From contig NZ_JBKBHC010000002.1 of NCBI RefSeq assembly GCF_046297895.1, positions 186,001 to 250,000 on the forward strand: DNA of 64,000 nt, read 5' to 3'. Under the pieces are notes generated by a model, which saw only the letters and a list, made by a program, of their open reading frames with translations, made no database searches and had not been told where the DNA came from. Every line of letters begins with the position of its first letter. Positions within the stretch are counted from its first letter, which is position 1. This DNA comes from Ferrovibrio sp046297895. GTDB taxonomy: Bacteria > Pseudomonadota > Alphaproteobacteria > Ferrovibrionales > Ferrovibrionaceae. The position numbers and the translations under genes are program-made. Below, piece by piece: positions 34,612-43,087 of this stretch.

Positions 34612-34954
34612 CCGCCGCCCCGGCATCCGCCGGGACATGACCCCCAAAATTCCACCATGGCGTGCAGGCCGGCCGGTTTGCGCGTCCTCTTCGCTGCTGT
34701 CCACCCCGGCCGCGCTGTGGTATATTATGTAACGGAACAATAACCTCACCCGGCGATCATACCGGGTGGTGGGACCGGCTCCTGGACTGCGGAGAGTAAT
34801 CTGCAGCTTTGGGTTGCGCCCGAGAGATTGGTTTCGACCAGCGCGGCTTCTGCACAGGGTCTATGGACCCTGACCGCCTCGTATTTGGCCGGGCCGGATG
34901 TCTCCGTCAGGGTGCGGCAGGCCGGGGTGGATTGACATTCAACGAGGGTGGCCA
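34612..34954. promoter_or_regulatory. Intergenic region with a promoter and a structured carD leader
   Basis: A likely -10 element TATATT lies at 34721-34726. Downstream are three hairpins: cacccgg/ccgggtg (34747-34768), ctgcgga/tctgcag (34787-34806, one GU pair) and cagggtc/gaccctg (34855-34872). The 3' arm of the third (34867-34874, accctgac) can instead pair with gtcagggt at 34906-34913, close to the carD start. The two pairings exclude each other. A free-standing small RNA in this gap is an alternative; I could not match it to 6S RNA. Confidence 0.45.
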
Positions 34955-35932
34955 GTGACCAAAGCCGCGAAGAAAGCCCCTGCGGGCAAGAAAAACCCGG
35001 CCGGCAAGAAGCCGGCGGCCAAAACCGCCGCCAGGGCGGCGGCGGCAAAGAAGCCGGCCACGGTGAAGCAGCCGGTGAAGGCGAAAGCCCCGGCCAAGCC
35101 GGCGGCAAAACCCGCCGCCAAGCCCGCGCCCGTCAAGGCCAAGCCCGCCGCCAAGGCCGCGCCGGCCAAGCCGGCCCCCAAGGCGCCCGCGGCGAAGGCC
35201 CCGGCAGCGAAGCCGACGGCCAAGCCAGCCGCCAAGCCGGCCGCCGCCGCCGCGACGAAGAAAAAGGTCGAGGCCAAACCGGCCGCCAAAGCCCCCGCCG
35301 CGCCGGTCCGGCCGTCGAAGCCGATGGCCGTGTCGGCCCCGCCGTCGCGGCCGCTGCCGCAGCCGGTGAAGCCGGCCGCAGCCGAGCCCAAGCCGGTGCA
35401 GCAGCAGAAGCCGATCCAGCTCAAACCCGTGCCGGCCAAGGTGAAGGTGGATTTCGCCGCCGGCGACCACGTGGTCTATCCGACCCACGGCGTGGGCAAG
35501 ATCCTGCGCATCGAGCGGCAGATGATCGCCGGCTTCGAGCTCGACCTGATGGTGGTGGAGTTCGAGCGCGACAAGATGACCGTGCGCGTGCCGCTGTCGA
35601 AGGTGAATTCGGTGGGCATCCGCAAGCTCAGCTCGCCGCAGAAGATGCGCACCGCGCTCGACACCCTGAAGGGCCGCGCCCGCATCAAGCGCGCCATGTG
35701 GAGCCGCCGCGCCCAGGAATATGAGGCCAAGATCAATTCCGGCGATCCGGTCTCGATCGCGGAAGTCGTGCGCGACCTGCACCGCAATGCCGGCCAGCCC
35801 GATCAAAGCTATTCCGAGCGCCAGATCTATGAATCCGCGCTGGACCGCCTGGTGCGCGAACTGGCGGCGGTGGAGCGGATCGACGAGGATTCTGCCACCA
35901 AGAAGCTGGAAAAAATCCTCAAAGTCGCATGA
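34955..35932 (+). CDS. carD: CarD/CdnL-family transcription regulator with a histone-H1-like tail
   Basis: 325 residues from GTG 34955 (GAGGG upstream). Residues 1-165 are almost only Lys, Ala and Pro in AKPAAKP/KKPA repeats, like histone H1 tails or AlgP. Residues 166-325 are a full CarD domain: VDFAAGDHVVYPTHGVGKI (RNA polymerase beta contact region), then FERDKMTVRVPLSKV, and the helical DNA-binding part with RAQEYEAKINSGDPVSIAEVVRDL. CarD/CdnL stabilises open complexes at rRNA and other promoters. The tail would add DNA-backbone affinity. A perfect intrinsic terminator follows at 36011. Confidence 0.92.
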   Translation: MTKAAKKAPAGKKNPAGKKPAAKTAARAAAAKKPATVKQPVKAKAPAKPAAKPAAKPAPVKAKPAAKAAPAKPAPKAPAAKAPAAKPTAKPAAKPAAAAATKKKVEAKPAAKAPAAPVRPSKPMAVSAPPSRPLPQPVKPAAAEPKPVQQQKPIQLKPVPAKVKVDFAAGDHVVYPTHGVGKILRIERQMIAGFELDLMVVEFERDKMTVRVPLSKVNSVGIRKLSSPQKMRTALDTLKGRARIKRAMWSRRAQEYEAKINSGDPVSIAEVVRDLHRNAGQPDQSYSERQIYESALDRLVRELAAVERIDEDSATKKLEKILKVA

Positions 35933-36010
35933 TCCTTCCGGGCCTGGCCGCTGCGGCATGCATCGCTCCGGGCGCGAAAAAATAACGCGGCTTTTCGCTT
36001 CGCATTCTCC

Positions 36011-36047
36011 AGCGGGTCCGGTAGCATCGGTTGCCGGACCCGCTTTT
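36011..36047 (+). terminator. Intrinsic terminator of carD
   Basis: agcgggtccgg / ccggacccgct form an 11-bp perfect stem with a 12-nt loop, followed by TTTTC. It lies 78 nt after the carD stop and overlaps the 5' extension of the next reading frame, which therefore must start further right. Confidence 0.88.
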
Positions 36048-36069
36048 CATTGGCCGATTCGTTAGGGAC

Positions 36070-36945
36070 TTGTCCGCGCTGCATCCCGCTCCCGCTTCAT
36101 CCGGCACCCAGGCTGCGTCTTCCCAGCCTGCGTCTTCCCAGGCTGCGTCTGCATCCGAAGCCTTCGCCATCCTGCGTAACAGCCGTCGCGTCTGGGCCGT
36201 GGCCGCGGTTCACGCCGAGGTCGACCGCCTGCGCGACGCCCATAACGAGCTGGCGGCCCGCCTGCTGCCCGGCGACCGCCTGGTCTATCTGGGCAACATG
36301 ATCGGGCAGGGCCAGGCCACCATCGCAACCCTGGACGAACTGCTGGCCTTCCGCCGCGATTTCCTCTGCCTGCCTGGCGCCGAGCCCGAGGACATCGTCT
36401 ATCTGCGTGGCGCGCAGGAAGAGATGTGGCGCAAGCTGCTGCAGATTCAGTTCGCGCCGGGGCCCGGCGAGGTCTTCGACTGGATGCTGCGCCATGGCCT
36501 GGACCCCGTGCTGCGCGGCTACGGCATGGAACCGGCCCAGGCGCGCGGCATCCTGCGCGAGGGCGCGCTGGGCATCAGCCGCTGGACCAATGCGCTGCGC
36601 GCCGCCATCCGCAAGCAGCCCGGCCATGACGACCTGTTCGGCTGTTTCCGACGTGCCGCCTACACCGCCGGCGGCGAGTTGCTGTTCGTGCATGCCGGCA
36701 TCGATCCCTCGGCGCCGCTGGCCGCGCAATCCGATCATCTGTGGTGGGGTTCGCCGGCCTTCCGCGCCATGACCCAGCCCTATGGCGGCTTCCGCCGTGT
36801 CATCAGCGGCGGCAATCCGCGCGGCGAAGGCGCGCATCTGGATGCCTTCACCTGCTGCCTGGATGGCGGCGCCGGTTTCGGCGGACCACTCAATGTGGCC
36901 TGCTTTTCTCTCGACGGCGCCATCGTCGAGAGTTTTGCCATCTGA
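36070..36945 (+). CDS. Metallophosphoesterase-fold protein lacking all metal ligands
   Basis: The frame is open from 36031 but that start is inside the terminator; TTG 36070 gives 291 residues and is my tentative choice, with weak ribosome-binding site support. The fold is that of PP1/ApaH-like phosphatases: VWAVAAVHAEVDRL replaces the GDIHG block, LVYLGNMIGQG replaces GDYIDRG, VYLRGAQEEM replaces RGNHEEM, LLFVHAGIDPSAPL is intact in layout, and RVISGGNPR replaces VHGHTP. Every canonical metal ligand except one His position is changed, so it is probably a pseudoenzyme. The N-terminus contains a threefold Ser/Ala/Gln repeat coded by caggctgcgtcttcc-type repeats (36107-36151). Confidence 0.65.
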   Translation: MSALHPAPASSGTQAASSQPASSQAASASEAFAILRNSRRVWAVAAVHAEVDRLRDAHNELAARLLPGDRLVYLGNMIGQGQATIATLDELLAFRRDFLCLPGAEPEDIVYLRGAQEEMWRKLLQIQFAPGPGEVFDWMLRHGLDPVLRGYGMEPAQARGILREGALGISRWTNALRAAIRKQPGHDDLFGCFRRAAYTAGGELLFVHAGIDPSAPLAAQSDHLWWGSPAFRAMTQPYGGFRRVISGGNPRGEGAHLDAFTCCLDGGAGFGGPLNVACFSLDGAIVESFAI

Positions 36946-37012
36946 CATCTACCCGCCTGCCCGCTCACTTCGTCCCTAGATGCAAACCCGGCATCTTGCT
37001 ATGCCTTAGGGC

Positions 37013-37624
37013 ATGGACGACCGCGCCACACTCGAAACCCTTGCCGAGGCCCTGCTGGCGGATCGGCGCGACGCGCTCGAAGCCTATTTCGCCGCGCGCG
37101 GCGCCCGGCTGGAATCGCTGGTATGGTCGCCGAGCAGCACGGTCTGCGCCTGCCCGCAGATCGCCTTTCTGATCAATTACTGGCAAAGCCTGCGCAACGG
37201 CGCCGCTCTGCCGGCCGCCGACAGCATCTCGCCTTTCGGCATGAAGCCGGCCCTGGGCCATATCGTGCTGATCGACATGATCGACGATGGCTGGGACGGG
37301 GTGTTCCGCCTCTATGGCACCAAGGTGGCCGAAACCTATGGCGCCGACATGACCGGCCGCCGCATTTCCGAGATCGACGGCGGCAATTACGTGTCGCTGT
37401 TTTTCCGTGCCCTCTATCGCACCGCCAGCCTGCGGCGGGAATCGCTCTACACCCACCATTTCCCGCCGCCGCATGTGGCCGTGGAATCCTGGCAACGTAT
37501 CATGTTACCGCTTCAGGACGCCCAGGGCCGCGTGACGCGATTTCTATGCAGTAATGTTGCAGGACCATGGCGACCGCCGCATGCCAGGGCCGGCGCGCCC
37601 AGCCCCGCGTTCACGACAGCGTGA
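37013..37624 (+). CDS. Single-domain PAS protein
   Basis: A 203-residue PAS_5-like protein. The family block is ISPFGMKPALGHIVLIDMIDDGWDGVFRLYGTKVAETYG (read in pieces), then MTGRRISEID and the late VESWQRIMLPLQDAQGRVTRFL. An N-terminal helix (ALLADRRDALEAYFAARG) precedes it. There is no output domain. The gene is 73 bp upstream of rpoH on the same strand, so a link to stress control is possible but unproven. Confidence 0.75.
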   Translation: MDDRATLETLAEALLADRRDALEAYFAARGARLESLVWSPSSTVCACPQIAFLINYWQSLRNGAALPAADSISPFGMKPALGHIVLIDMIDDGWDGVFRLYGTKVAETYGADMTGRRISEIDGGNYVSLFFRALYRTASLRRESLYTHHFPPPHVAVESWQRIMLPLQDAQGRVTRFLCSNVAGPWRPPHARAGAPSPAFTTA

Positions 37625-37697
37625 CAGGCCGCACGCAGGCTTGAGGTGATCCGCAAGGTCAGTTGGGGCGTAGAATTGGCAGACCAGAGAGGCTGCC

Positions 37698-38603
37698 ATG
37701 ACCCCAGAGCGAACTGCTTCTGTGCGGATTGTATCTTCCTCATCTTCCTCCGAAGCCAGCGACCGCGCCTTCGTCCGCCGGGCCATGCGGCTGCCGCTGC
37801 TGTCGCCCGAGGAAGAAGCCGCGCTCGCCCAGGCCTGGCGCGAGACGCAGGACCAGACCGCCCTGCACAAGCTGGTGGCCCCGCATATGCGGCTGGTGAT
37901 TTCCACCGCAGTGCGTTTCCGCCATTACGGCCTGCCGCTGAACGACCTGATCCAGGAAGGCAACCTTGGCCTGATGCAGGCCGCCGCGCGCTTCGAGCCC
38001 GAGCGCGGCGTGCGCTTCGCCACCTATGCCGCCTGGTGGATTCGCGCCGCGATCCAGGATTTCGTGCTGCGTAACTGGTCGATCGTGCGCACCGGCACGA
38101 CGGCGGCGCATAAATCGCTGTTCTTCAACCTGCGCCGCCTGCGTGCCAAGATCGAGCGCGGCGGCCGCGATGCGCTGACCGTAGAAGGCCGGCGCCAGCT
38201 CGCCCGCCAGCTCAATGTCAGCGAGCATGACGTGCTGCACATGGAAAGCCGGCTGGCCGCCAGCGACCGTTCGCTGAACGCCGTGATCGGCGAGGATGGC
38301 GAAACCGACTGGCAGGACCTGCTGGTGGACGACCGCCCCAATCCCGAGGAAACCACCATCAGCCAGCGCGACACGCGGCTGCGCCGCCGCTGGCTGGGCG
38401 AGGCCGTTGACGCGCTGCCCGAGCGCGAGCGCATGATCGTGCAGGCGCGCTTTTACAGCGAAGGCAACGTGACGCTGGAACGGCTGGGCATCAAGCTCGG
38501 CATTTCCAAAGAACGCGTGCGGCAACTGGAGCACCAGGCCCTGAAACGCCTGCGCCGCCACCTGGGCGACGTGCCGGGATTGCAGGACGCGACCGGGCAC
38601 TGA
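37698..38603 (+). CDS. rpoH: RNA polymerase sigma-32 factor (RpoH)
   Basis: A 301-residue sigma-70 family factor. Region 2 has PHMRLVISTAVRFRHYGLPLNDLIQEGNLGLMQAA and FATYAAWWIRAAIQDF (in pieces). The RpoH-specific box reads AHKSLFFNLRRLR, close to QKKLFFNLR. Region 4 has ISKERVRQLEHQALKRLR as the -35 recognition helix. An unusual N-terminal Ser-rich stretch (SSSSSSEAS) is present. Several RpoH copies are common in alphaproteobacteria; this divergent one resembles RpoH2 types. GAGG precedes the start. Confidence 0.9.
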   Translation: MTPERTASVRIVSSSSSSEASDRAFVRRAMRLPLLSPEEEAALAQAWRETQDQTALHKLVAPHMRLVISTAVRFRHYGLPLNDLIQEGNLGLMQAAARFEPERGVRFATYAAWWIRAAIQDFVLRNWSIVRTGTTAAHKSLFFNLRRLRAKIERGGRDALTVEGRRQLARQLNVSEHDVLHMESRLAASDRSLNAVIGEDGETDWQDLLVDDRPNPEETTISQRDTRLRRRWLGEAVDALPERERMIVQARFYSEGNVTLERLGIKLGISKERVRQLEHQALKRLRRHLGDVPGLQDATGH

Positions 38604-38613
38604 CTCCGGACAC

Positions 38614-40086
38614 TCACTCCACCAGCTTCACCCGCTCGCCGGGCTTCAGGGTTTCGTCCTCGCGCAGTCCGTTCAGCACGCGGAACTGCTCCAGCTTGAA
38701 GCGGCTGAAGGGCAGGGCCTCGGCGAATTTCTCCGCCGTGTCGCCCGGCTGCACCGTCACCACCTTCAGCCGCAGCGGCTTGATCGCCCTGGCCTCGGCC
38801 TCGGATAGGTGCTTCAGGGTATTGACGCTGCGGATCATGGCCGGCTCGATCTTGGAAAGGCCGCCGGCCGGCGCGATGATCACGAAGCGCAGGATGTCGT
38901 CGGTGGGGAACCCCACCGCAACGAAGCGCACGTCGGCCGAACCGCCGCTGCGCTGCTGGATGCGGGCCGAGCCGGTGGCCGCCGGCATGCCGTTCACGGT
39001 GATCGCCTCGGCATTGGAAAGCCGCAGGTTTGGCACCCACAGGCGCGTGAGATAATCCAGCGCGTTGCGCGAGGACTGCACCTTGCGCTTGTCGCGCTCC
39101 ATGTCGAACTGCATCCGGCCGCCGGTGCCGCTGGCGATCACCGCGTCGCTGGAATTGGAGATGCGCCAGCCATCGGGCACCGAGAAGCTGAGGCGCAGGT
39201 CGGGATGCGTAAAGGTGCTGCCGCGCACCACGCCTTCCTTCGGATCGTCGCCATAGAGCATGCCGTTGATGCGGTCGAGATACTCGTCGCGGCGATAGAC
39301 CGGGCTGGCGGGGAATTCATTGGCCGCCGCCATCGCCTCGCGCACGCGCTGCGGCCCGCCGGGATGGGTGGCGAACAGGTCGTTCAGACGGTCGCGCCCG
39401 GCCTGGCCGGCCATCCTGGTGGCCAGTTCGCTGTAGTCGCTCAAGCTTTGCAGGAAGGCGGCCTGGGCATCGGGCGCATAGCCGACGCGCGCCAGCAGCT
39501 TCACGCCGATGGTGTCGGCCTCCAGCTCGTTCTCGCGGCTGAAGCTGGCCAGATAGGCGCCGCCGGCGACGCTGCCGAACTGGCCGATCAGGTCGCCAGC
39601 CCCGGAGCCGAGAAAGATCGAACCCAGGATGGAGCCCAAGCCAACCGCGCCCTGGGTGATGATCGACTTGCCGTGGCGCTGCTCGGAATGCCGCGCGATG
39701 ACGTGGCCGATTTCGTGCCCCAGCACGCCGGCCGCCTCGGCCTCGTTGTTGGCGATCGCCAGGGTGCCGCGCGTGATGTAGACAAAGCCGCCCGGCAGGG
39801 CGAAGGCATTCACCACCGGCGAATTCAGCAATGTGAAAGTGAAGTCGCTGGCCGGCTGGCCCGACTGGCCGGCGATGCGCCCGGCGATGCCGGCGACATA
39901 GGCGCCCAGCGCGGGATCGTCATAGGGCCCGCCGAATTCCTTCAGGATCTTCGGATGCTCCTGCGCGCCGAGTCTTTTCGCCTCCTCGGGCGACATGAAG
40001 ATCTGCGCCTCGGCCCGTTGCGGCGCCGCCATGGGCAGCGCCAGGCCGCAGGCCACAAGGACGGCAGCGAGGAAACGGTGCAGCAT
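38614..40086 (-). CDS. Periplasmic M48-family metalloprotease (BepA/LoiP type)
   Basis: 490 residues with a signal peptide (1-27, ending PQRAEA). The zinc motif is HEIGH at 124-128 in LGHEIGHVIARHSEQ, with a distal NELEADTIG giving the third ligand Glu. The C-terminal region ends with a LysM-like element (TVQPGDTAEKFAEALPF ... LKPGERVKLVE), suggesting peptidoglycan contact. Such proteases act in outer-membrane protein quality control. Convergent with rpoH, leaving 10 bp between stops. Confidence 0.9.
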   Translation of the reverse strand: MLHRFLAAVLVACGLALPMAAPQRAEAQIFMSPEEAKRLGAQEHPKILKEFGGPYDDPALGAYVAGIAGRIAGQSGQPASDFTFTLLNSPVVNAFALPGGFVYITRGTLAIANNEAEAAGVLGHEIGHVIARHSEQRHGKSIITQGAVGLGSILGSIFLGSGAGDLIGQFGSVAGGAYLASFSRENELEADTIGVKLLARVGYAPDAQAAFLQSLSDYSELATRMAGQAGRDRLNDLFATHPGGPQRVREAMAAANEFPASPVYRRDEYLDRINGMLYGDDPKEGVVRGSTFTHPDLRLSFSVPDGWRISNSSDAVIASGTGGRMQFDMERDKRKVQSSRNALDYLTRLWVPNLRLSNAEAITVNGMPAATGSARIQQRSGGSADVRFVAVGFPTDDILRFVIIAPAGGLSKIEPAMIRSVNTLKHLSEAEARAIKPLRLKVVTVQPGDTAEKFAEALPFSRFKLEQFRVLNGLREDETLKPGERVKLVE

Positions 40087-40091
40087 CGCTT

Positions 40092-40901
40092 TCAGCGTCC
40101 TTTGAACACGGCGGCGCGCTTCTCCACAAAGCTGGCGACGCCCTCCTTCACATCCTCGCTGGCCATCAGGCGCTGCTGGGTGGGATGGAAATCGGCCACG
40201 GCGGCGGCCGGACCATCCGCCACGGCCAGGCGGGCATTGCGCAACGTGGCGCTGACCGCCAGCGGCGCCTGGGCGGCGATGCGATGCGCCATGCGCATGG
40301 CCTCGTTGAACTGGCCGCCGGGTTCGGTGACCTCCTGCACGAAGCCGAGGCGCAACGCCGTGGCGACGTCGAATTCGTCGCCGGTGAGCAGATAGCGCAT
40401 GGCATTGCCCCAGCCCGCGCGCTCCACCATGCGGATGGTGGCGCCGCCGGTGGCCATGATACCGCGCTTCACCTCAAGCTGGCTGAAGCGGCAGTCGCTG
40501 GCAGCCACCACGATATCGGCGGCCAGCATCAGCTCGATGCCGATGGTGAAGGTGATGCCCTGCACGGCGGCCACCACCGGCTTGGTGCGGAAAGGCGGCT
40601 GGTTGTTGCAGGGATCGATCTGGCCCGGTTCGACCAGTAGGTTCCTGTCGCCCATCAGCGGCGCGACCTTGGGCAGGTCGAGGCCGGCGGTGAAATGCGG
40701 GCCTTCGGCATAGAGCACGGCGACGCGTGCCTCGCCATCGGCCTCGAAGGCGGTGTAGGCGGCGGCCAGTTCGCGCAGCATCTTGGGCGTGAAGCCGTTG
40801 AGCTTGGCCGGACGGTTCAGGCCGATGACAAACACCACGCCATCGCGGCGGGTGAGAATCTCGCCATCGGGATGATGCTGATACTGGGGCGCCGCGCTCA
40901 T
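40092..40901 (-). CDS. Enoyl-CoA hydratase/isomerase family protein
   Basis: A 269-residue crotonase-fold protein from the ATG 40901 (MSAAPQYQHHP). Landmarks are LNRPAKLNGFTPKML, the oxyanion-hole segment EGPHFTAGLDL, and a second segment VQGITFTIGIELMLAADIVVA. The canonical catalytic Glu pair of hydratases is only partly clear, so isomerase or other crotonase activity is possible. It begins 5 nt upstream of the M48 gene and is likely cotranscribed with it. Confidence 0.85.
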   Translation of the reverse strand: MSAAPQYQHHPDGEILTRRDGVVFVIGLNRPAKLNGFTPKMLRELAAAYTAFEADGEARVAVLYAEGPHFTAGLDLPKVAPLMGDRNLLVEPGQIDPCNNQPPFRTKPVVAAVQGITFTIGIELMLAADIVVAASDCRFSQLEVKRGIMATGGATIRMVERAGWGNAMRYLLTGDEFDVATALRLGFVQEVTEPGGQFNEAMRMAHRIAAQAPLAVSATLRNARLAVADGPAAAVADFHPTQQRLMASEDVKEGVASFVEKRAAVFKGR

Positions 40902-41029
40902 ATACGATTTTCCTTCAGCTTTACGGAACCGACTTTTCCACAGCGGGGCCGATGCGGGCAAGACGGCCGGCCGACTTCCGCGATATAATGCGGTTTCGTG
41001 GCAGAAGCAGGGCGGGCGAGACAGCCGGA

Positions 41030-41683
41030 ATGCCGGATTTCGCATGGGAAATCAGACTGGCCGGCGCGGCAGGCAAGCCGGTCTGCGGCGTGGACGAGGC
41101 CGGCCGCGGACCGCTGGCCGGGCCGGTGGTGGCGGCTGCGGTGATTCTCGATCGCCGGCACGCGGATCGCGGCCTGCTGGCCGGAATCGACGATTCGAAA
41201 AAACTGAGCGAGGAAAAGCGCGGCGCGCTGTTTGCCGCCCTGCGCGCCGAGGCGGCGGCTGGCCATGCGCTGATCGGCATCGGCGGCGCCAGCGTGGCCG
41301 AGATCACGCAGCTGAACATCTTTCATGCCACCATGCTGGCGATGCAGCGCGCGGTGACGGCGTTGCGGGTGATCCCGGCGCATGCCCTGATCGACGGCAA
41401 GCATTGTCCCAAGCGCCTGCCCTGCCCCGCCACGGCCATCGTGGATGGCGATGCGCTGAGCCTCTCGATCGCCGCCGCCTCCATCATCGCCAAGGTGGTG
41501 CGCGACCGCGCGATGGAGAAACTGCACCGCCGTTACCCGGCCTATGGCTGGGACCGCAACAAGGGTTATGGCACCGCCGCGCACCAGGCTGGCCTGAAAA
41601 GCGCCGGCGTGTCGCCGCATCATCGACTAGGTTTTGCGCCTGTGCAGCAGCAAATGACTCTAGATATAGAATTAACCAATTAA
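41030..41683 (+). CDS. rnhB: Ribonuclease HII
   Basis: 217 residues from the ATG at 41030 (an ATG at 40988 is an alternative). The DEAGRGPLAGP motif supplies two active-site acids, with further acids in IDDSKKLSEEKR, ALIDGKH and IVDGDALSLSIAAASIIAKVVRD. A YGWDRNKGYGTAAHQAGL C-terminal block is typical. It removes RNA from RNA-DNA hybrids. The gene precedes ccrM, a conserved alphaproteobacterial pair. Confidence 0.95.
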   Translation: MPDFAWEIRLAGAAGKPVCGVDEAGRGPLAGPVVAAAVILDRRHADRGLLAGIDDSKKLSEEKRGALFAALRAEAAAGHALIGIGGASVAEITQLNIFHATMLAMQRAVTALRVIPAHALIDGKHCPKRLPCPATAIVDGDALSLSIAAASIIAKVVRDRAMEKLHRRYPAYGWDRNKGYGTAAHQAGLKSAGVSPHHRLGFAPVQQQMTLDIELTN

Positions 41684-41697
41684 TAAGCTAAAGAATC
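41656..41697 (+). promoter_or_regulatory. ccrM leader with two GANTC sites and a CtrA-like half-site
   Basis: GACTC (41656-41660) and GAATC (41693-41697) are both targets of the methyltransferase encoded next. TTAACCA at 41672-41678 matches a CtrA half-site in seven positions, and TTAA recurs at 41680. In Caulobacter the ccrM leader also contains GANTC sites and a CtrA-controlled promoter, so self-methylation feedback is plausible here. Confidence 0.45.
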
Positions 41698-41735
41698 TAA
41701 TGACTTGCGGGTCTTTTTAGGGGGATGATCCGCAG

Positions 41736-42968
41736 ATGGCTCCGACACTCACCGACCCGGCCCGCAGGGCGCTTCGCAAAGGCCATCTCAGTCTGGTCAA
41801 AACCAGCCCCGATGCCGGCCGCCGTGCCACCCGCGCCAAGCCGCTGGTGGCCAAGGCCCCCAAGGCCGAGATCGCCCAGGCCCTGCCGCATCCCGACCTG
41901 CCGCTAGACAAGATCCTGATCGGCGAATGCATCGCCAAGATGAACAGCCTGCCGGCGGAAAGCATCGACTGCATCTTCGCCGATCCGCCCTACAACCTGC
42001 AGCTTTCCGGCGAGTTGCGCCGTCCCAACGACAGCGTGGTGGATGCCGTCGACGACGACTGGGACAAGTTCGATTCCTTTTCCGACTACGATGCCTTCTC
42101 GAAAGCCTGGCTGCAGGCCGCGCGCCGGCTGCTGAAGCCGAACGGCACGATCTGGGTGATCGGCAGCTACCACAACATCTTCCGCCTGGGCGCGCAGCTG
42201 CAGGATCTGGGCTTCTGGATGCTGAACGACGTGGTGTGGCGCAAGACCAACCCGATGCCGAATTTCCGCGGCAAGAGATTCACCAATGCCCATGAAACGC
42301 TGATCTGGTGCGCCAAGGACCAGGCGGCGCGCAACTACACCTTCAACTACGACGCCATGAAGGCGCTAAACGATGACCTGCAGATGCGCTCGGACTGGCT
42401 GATCCCGATCTGCTCGGGCAACGAGCGCCTGCGCGGCGAGGACGGCGCCAAGGCGCATCCGACGCAGAAGCCGGAAGCCCTGCTGCATCGCGTGATCGTC
42501 GCCTCGACCAAGCCGGGCGACGTGATCCTGGATCCCTTCTTCGGATCGGGCACCACCGGCGCCGTGGCCAAGCGCCTGGGCCGGCATTACATCGGCATCG
42601 AACGCGAGGCACGATATGCCAAGGCGGCCGAGCGCCGCATCGGCACGGTGCAACCTTCTGCGCCCGACGACGTGGAAGTGACGCGCTCGAAGAAGGACGA
42701 GCCGCGCGTGCCGTTCGGCTGGGTGGTGGAACGCGGCCTGCTGGCGCCGGGCACGGTGCTGGTCGATCCCTCGCGCCGCTTCTCGGCCAAGGTGCGCGCC
42801 GATGGCAGCCTGGCCACCGGCAACGCCGTGGGTTCGATCCACAAGATCGGCGCCCATGTGATGGGTGCCAGTGCGTGCAACGGCTGGGTGTTCTGGCATA
42901 TGCAGGTTGAGGGCAAGCTGGTGCCGATCGACATCCTGCGCCAGAAGCTGCGCGCCGAATTGGGCTGA
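41736..42968 (+). CDS. ccrM: Cell-cycle-type DNA adenine methyltransferase (GANTC, CcrM-like)
   Basis: 410 residues, type beta adenine methyltransferase order: the catalytic motif IV DPPYNLQL (83-90) comes before motif I DPFFGSGTTGAVA (about 266-278). WVIGSYHNIFRLGAQLQDLGFW and RKTNPMPNFRGKRFTNAHETLIW are strongly CcrM-like. A C-terminal domain (RADGSLATGNAVGSIHKIGAHV) is the CcrM-specific DNA-binding tail. It has about 50 extra Ala/Lys/Arg-rich residues at the N-terminus. The ribosome-binding site AGGGGGA is at 41719-41725. Confidence 0.93.
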   Translation: MAPTLTDPARRALRKGHLSLVKTSPDAGRRATRAKPLVAKAPKAEIAQALPHPDLPLDKILIGECIAKMNSLPAESIDCIFADPPYNLQLSGELRRPNDSVVDAVDDDWDKFDSFSDYDAFSKAWLQAARRLLKPNGTIWVIGSYHNIFRLGAQLQDLGFWMLNDVVWRKTNPMPNFRGKRFTNAHETLIWCAKDQAARNYTFNYDAMKALNDDLQMRSDWLIPICSGNERLRGEDGAKAHPTQKPEALLHRVIVASTKPGDVILDPFFGSGTTGAVAKRLGRHYIGIEREARYAKAAERRIGTVQPSAPDDVEVTRSKKDEPRVPFGWVVERGLLAPGTVLVDPSRRFSAKVRADGSLATGNAVGSIHKIGAHVMGASACNGWVFWHMQVEGKLVPIDILRQKLRAELG

Positions 42969-43087
42969 AGCACGCCGAACCGGTTTTTCCACAGCAAAGC
43001 CGCGATTCACCGGCCTCCATGCTGGCATCCCGGCCGGCGCGGATGCTAACGTCCGCCGGCCTGAGACGGACGATTGGGGGGCACGGC

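Noticed and set aside
34735..34930. Identification of the carD leader as 6S RNA
   Set aside because: Size would fit, but I could not form the long closing stem and central bubble expected of 6S RNA.
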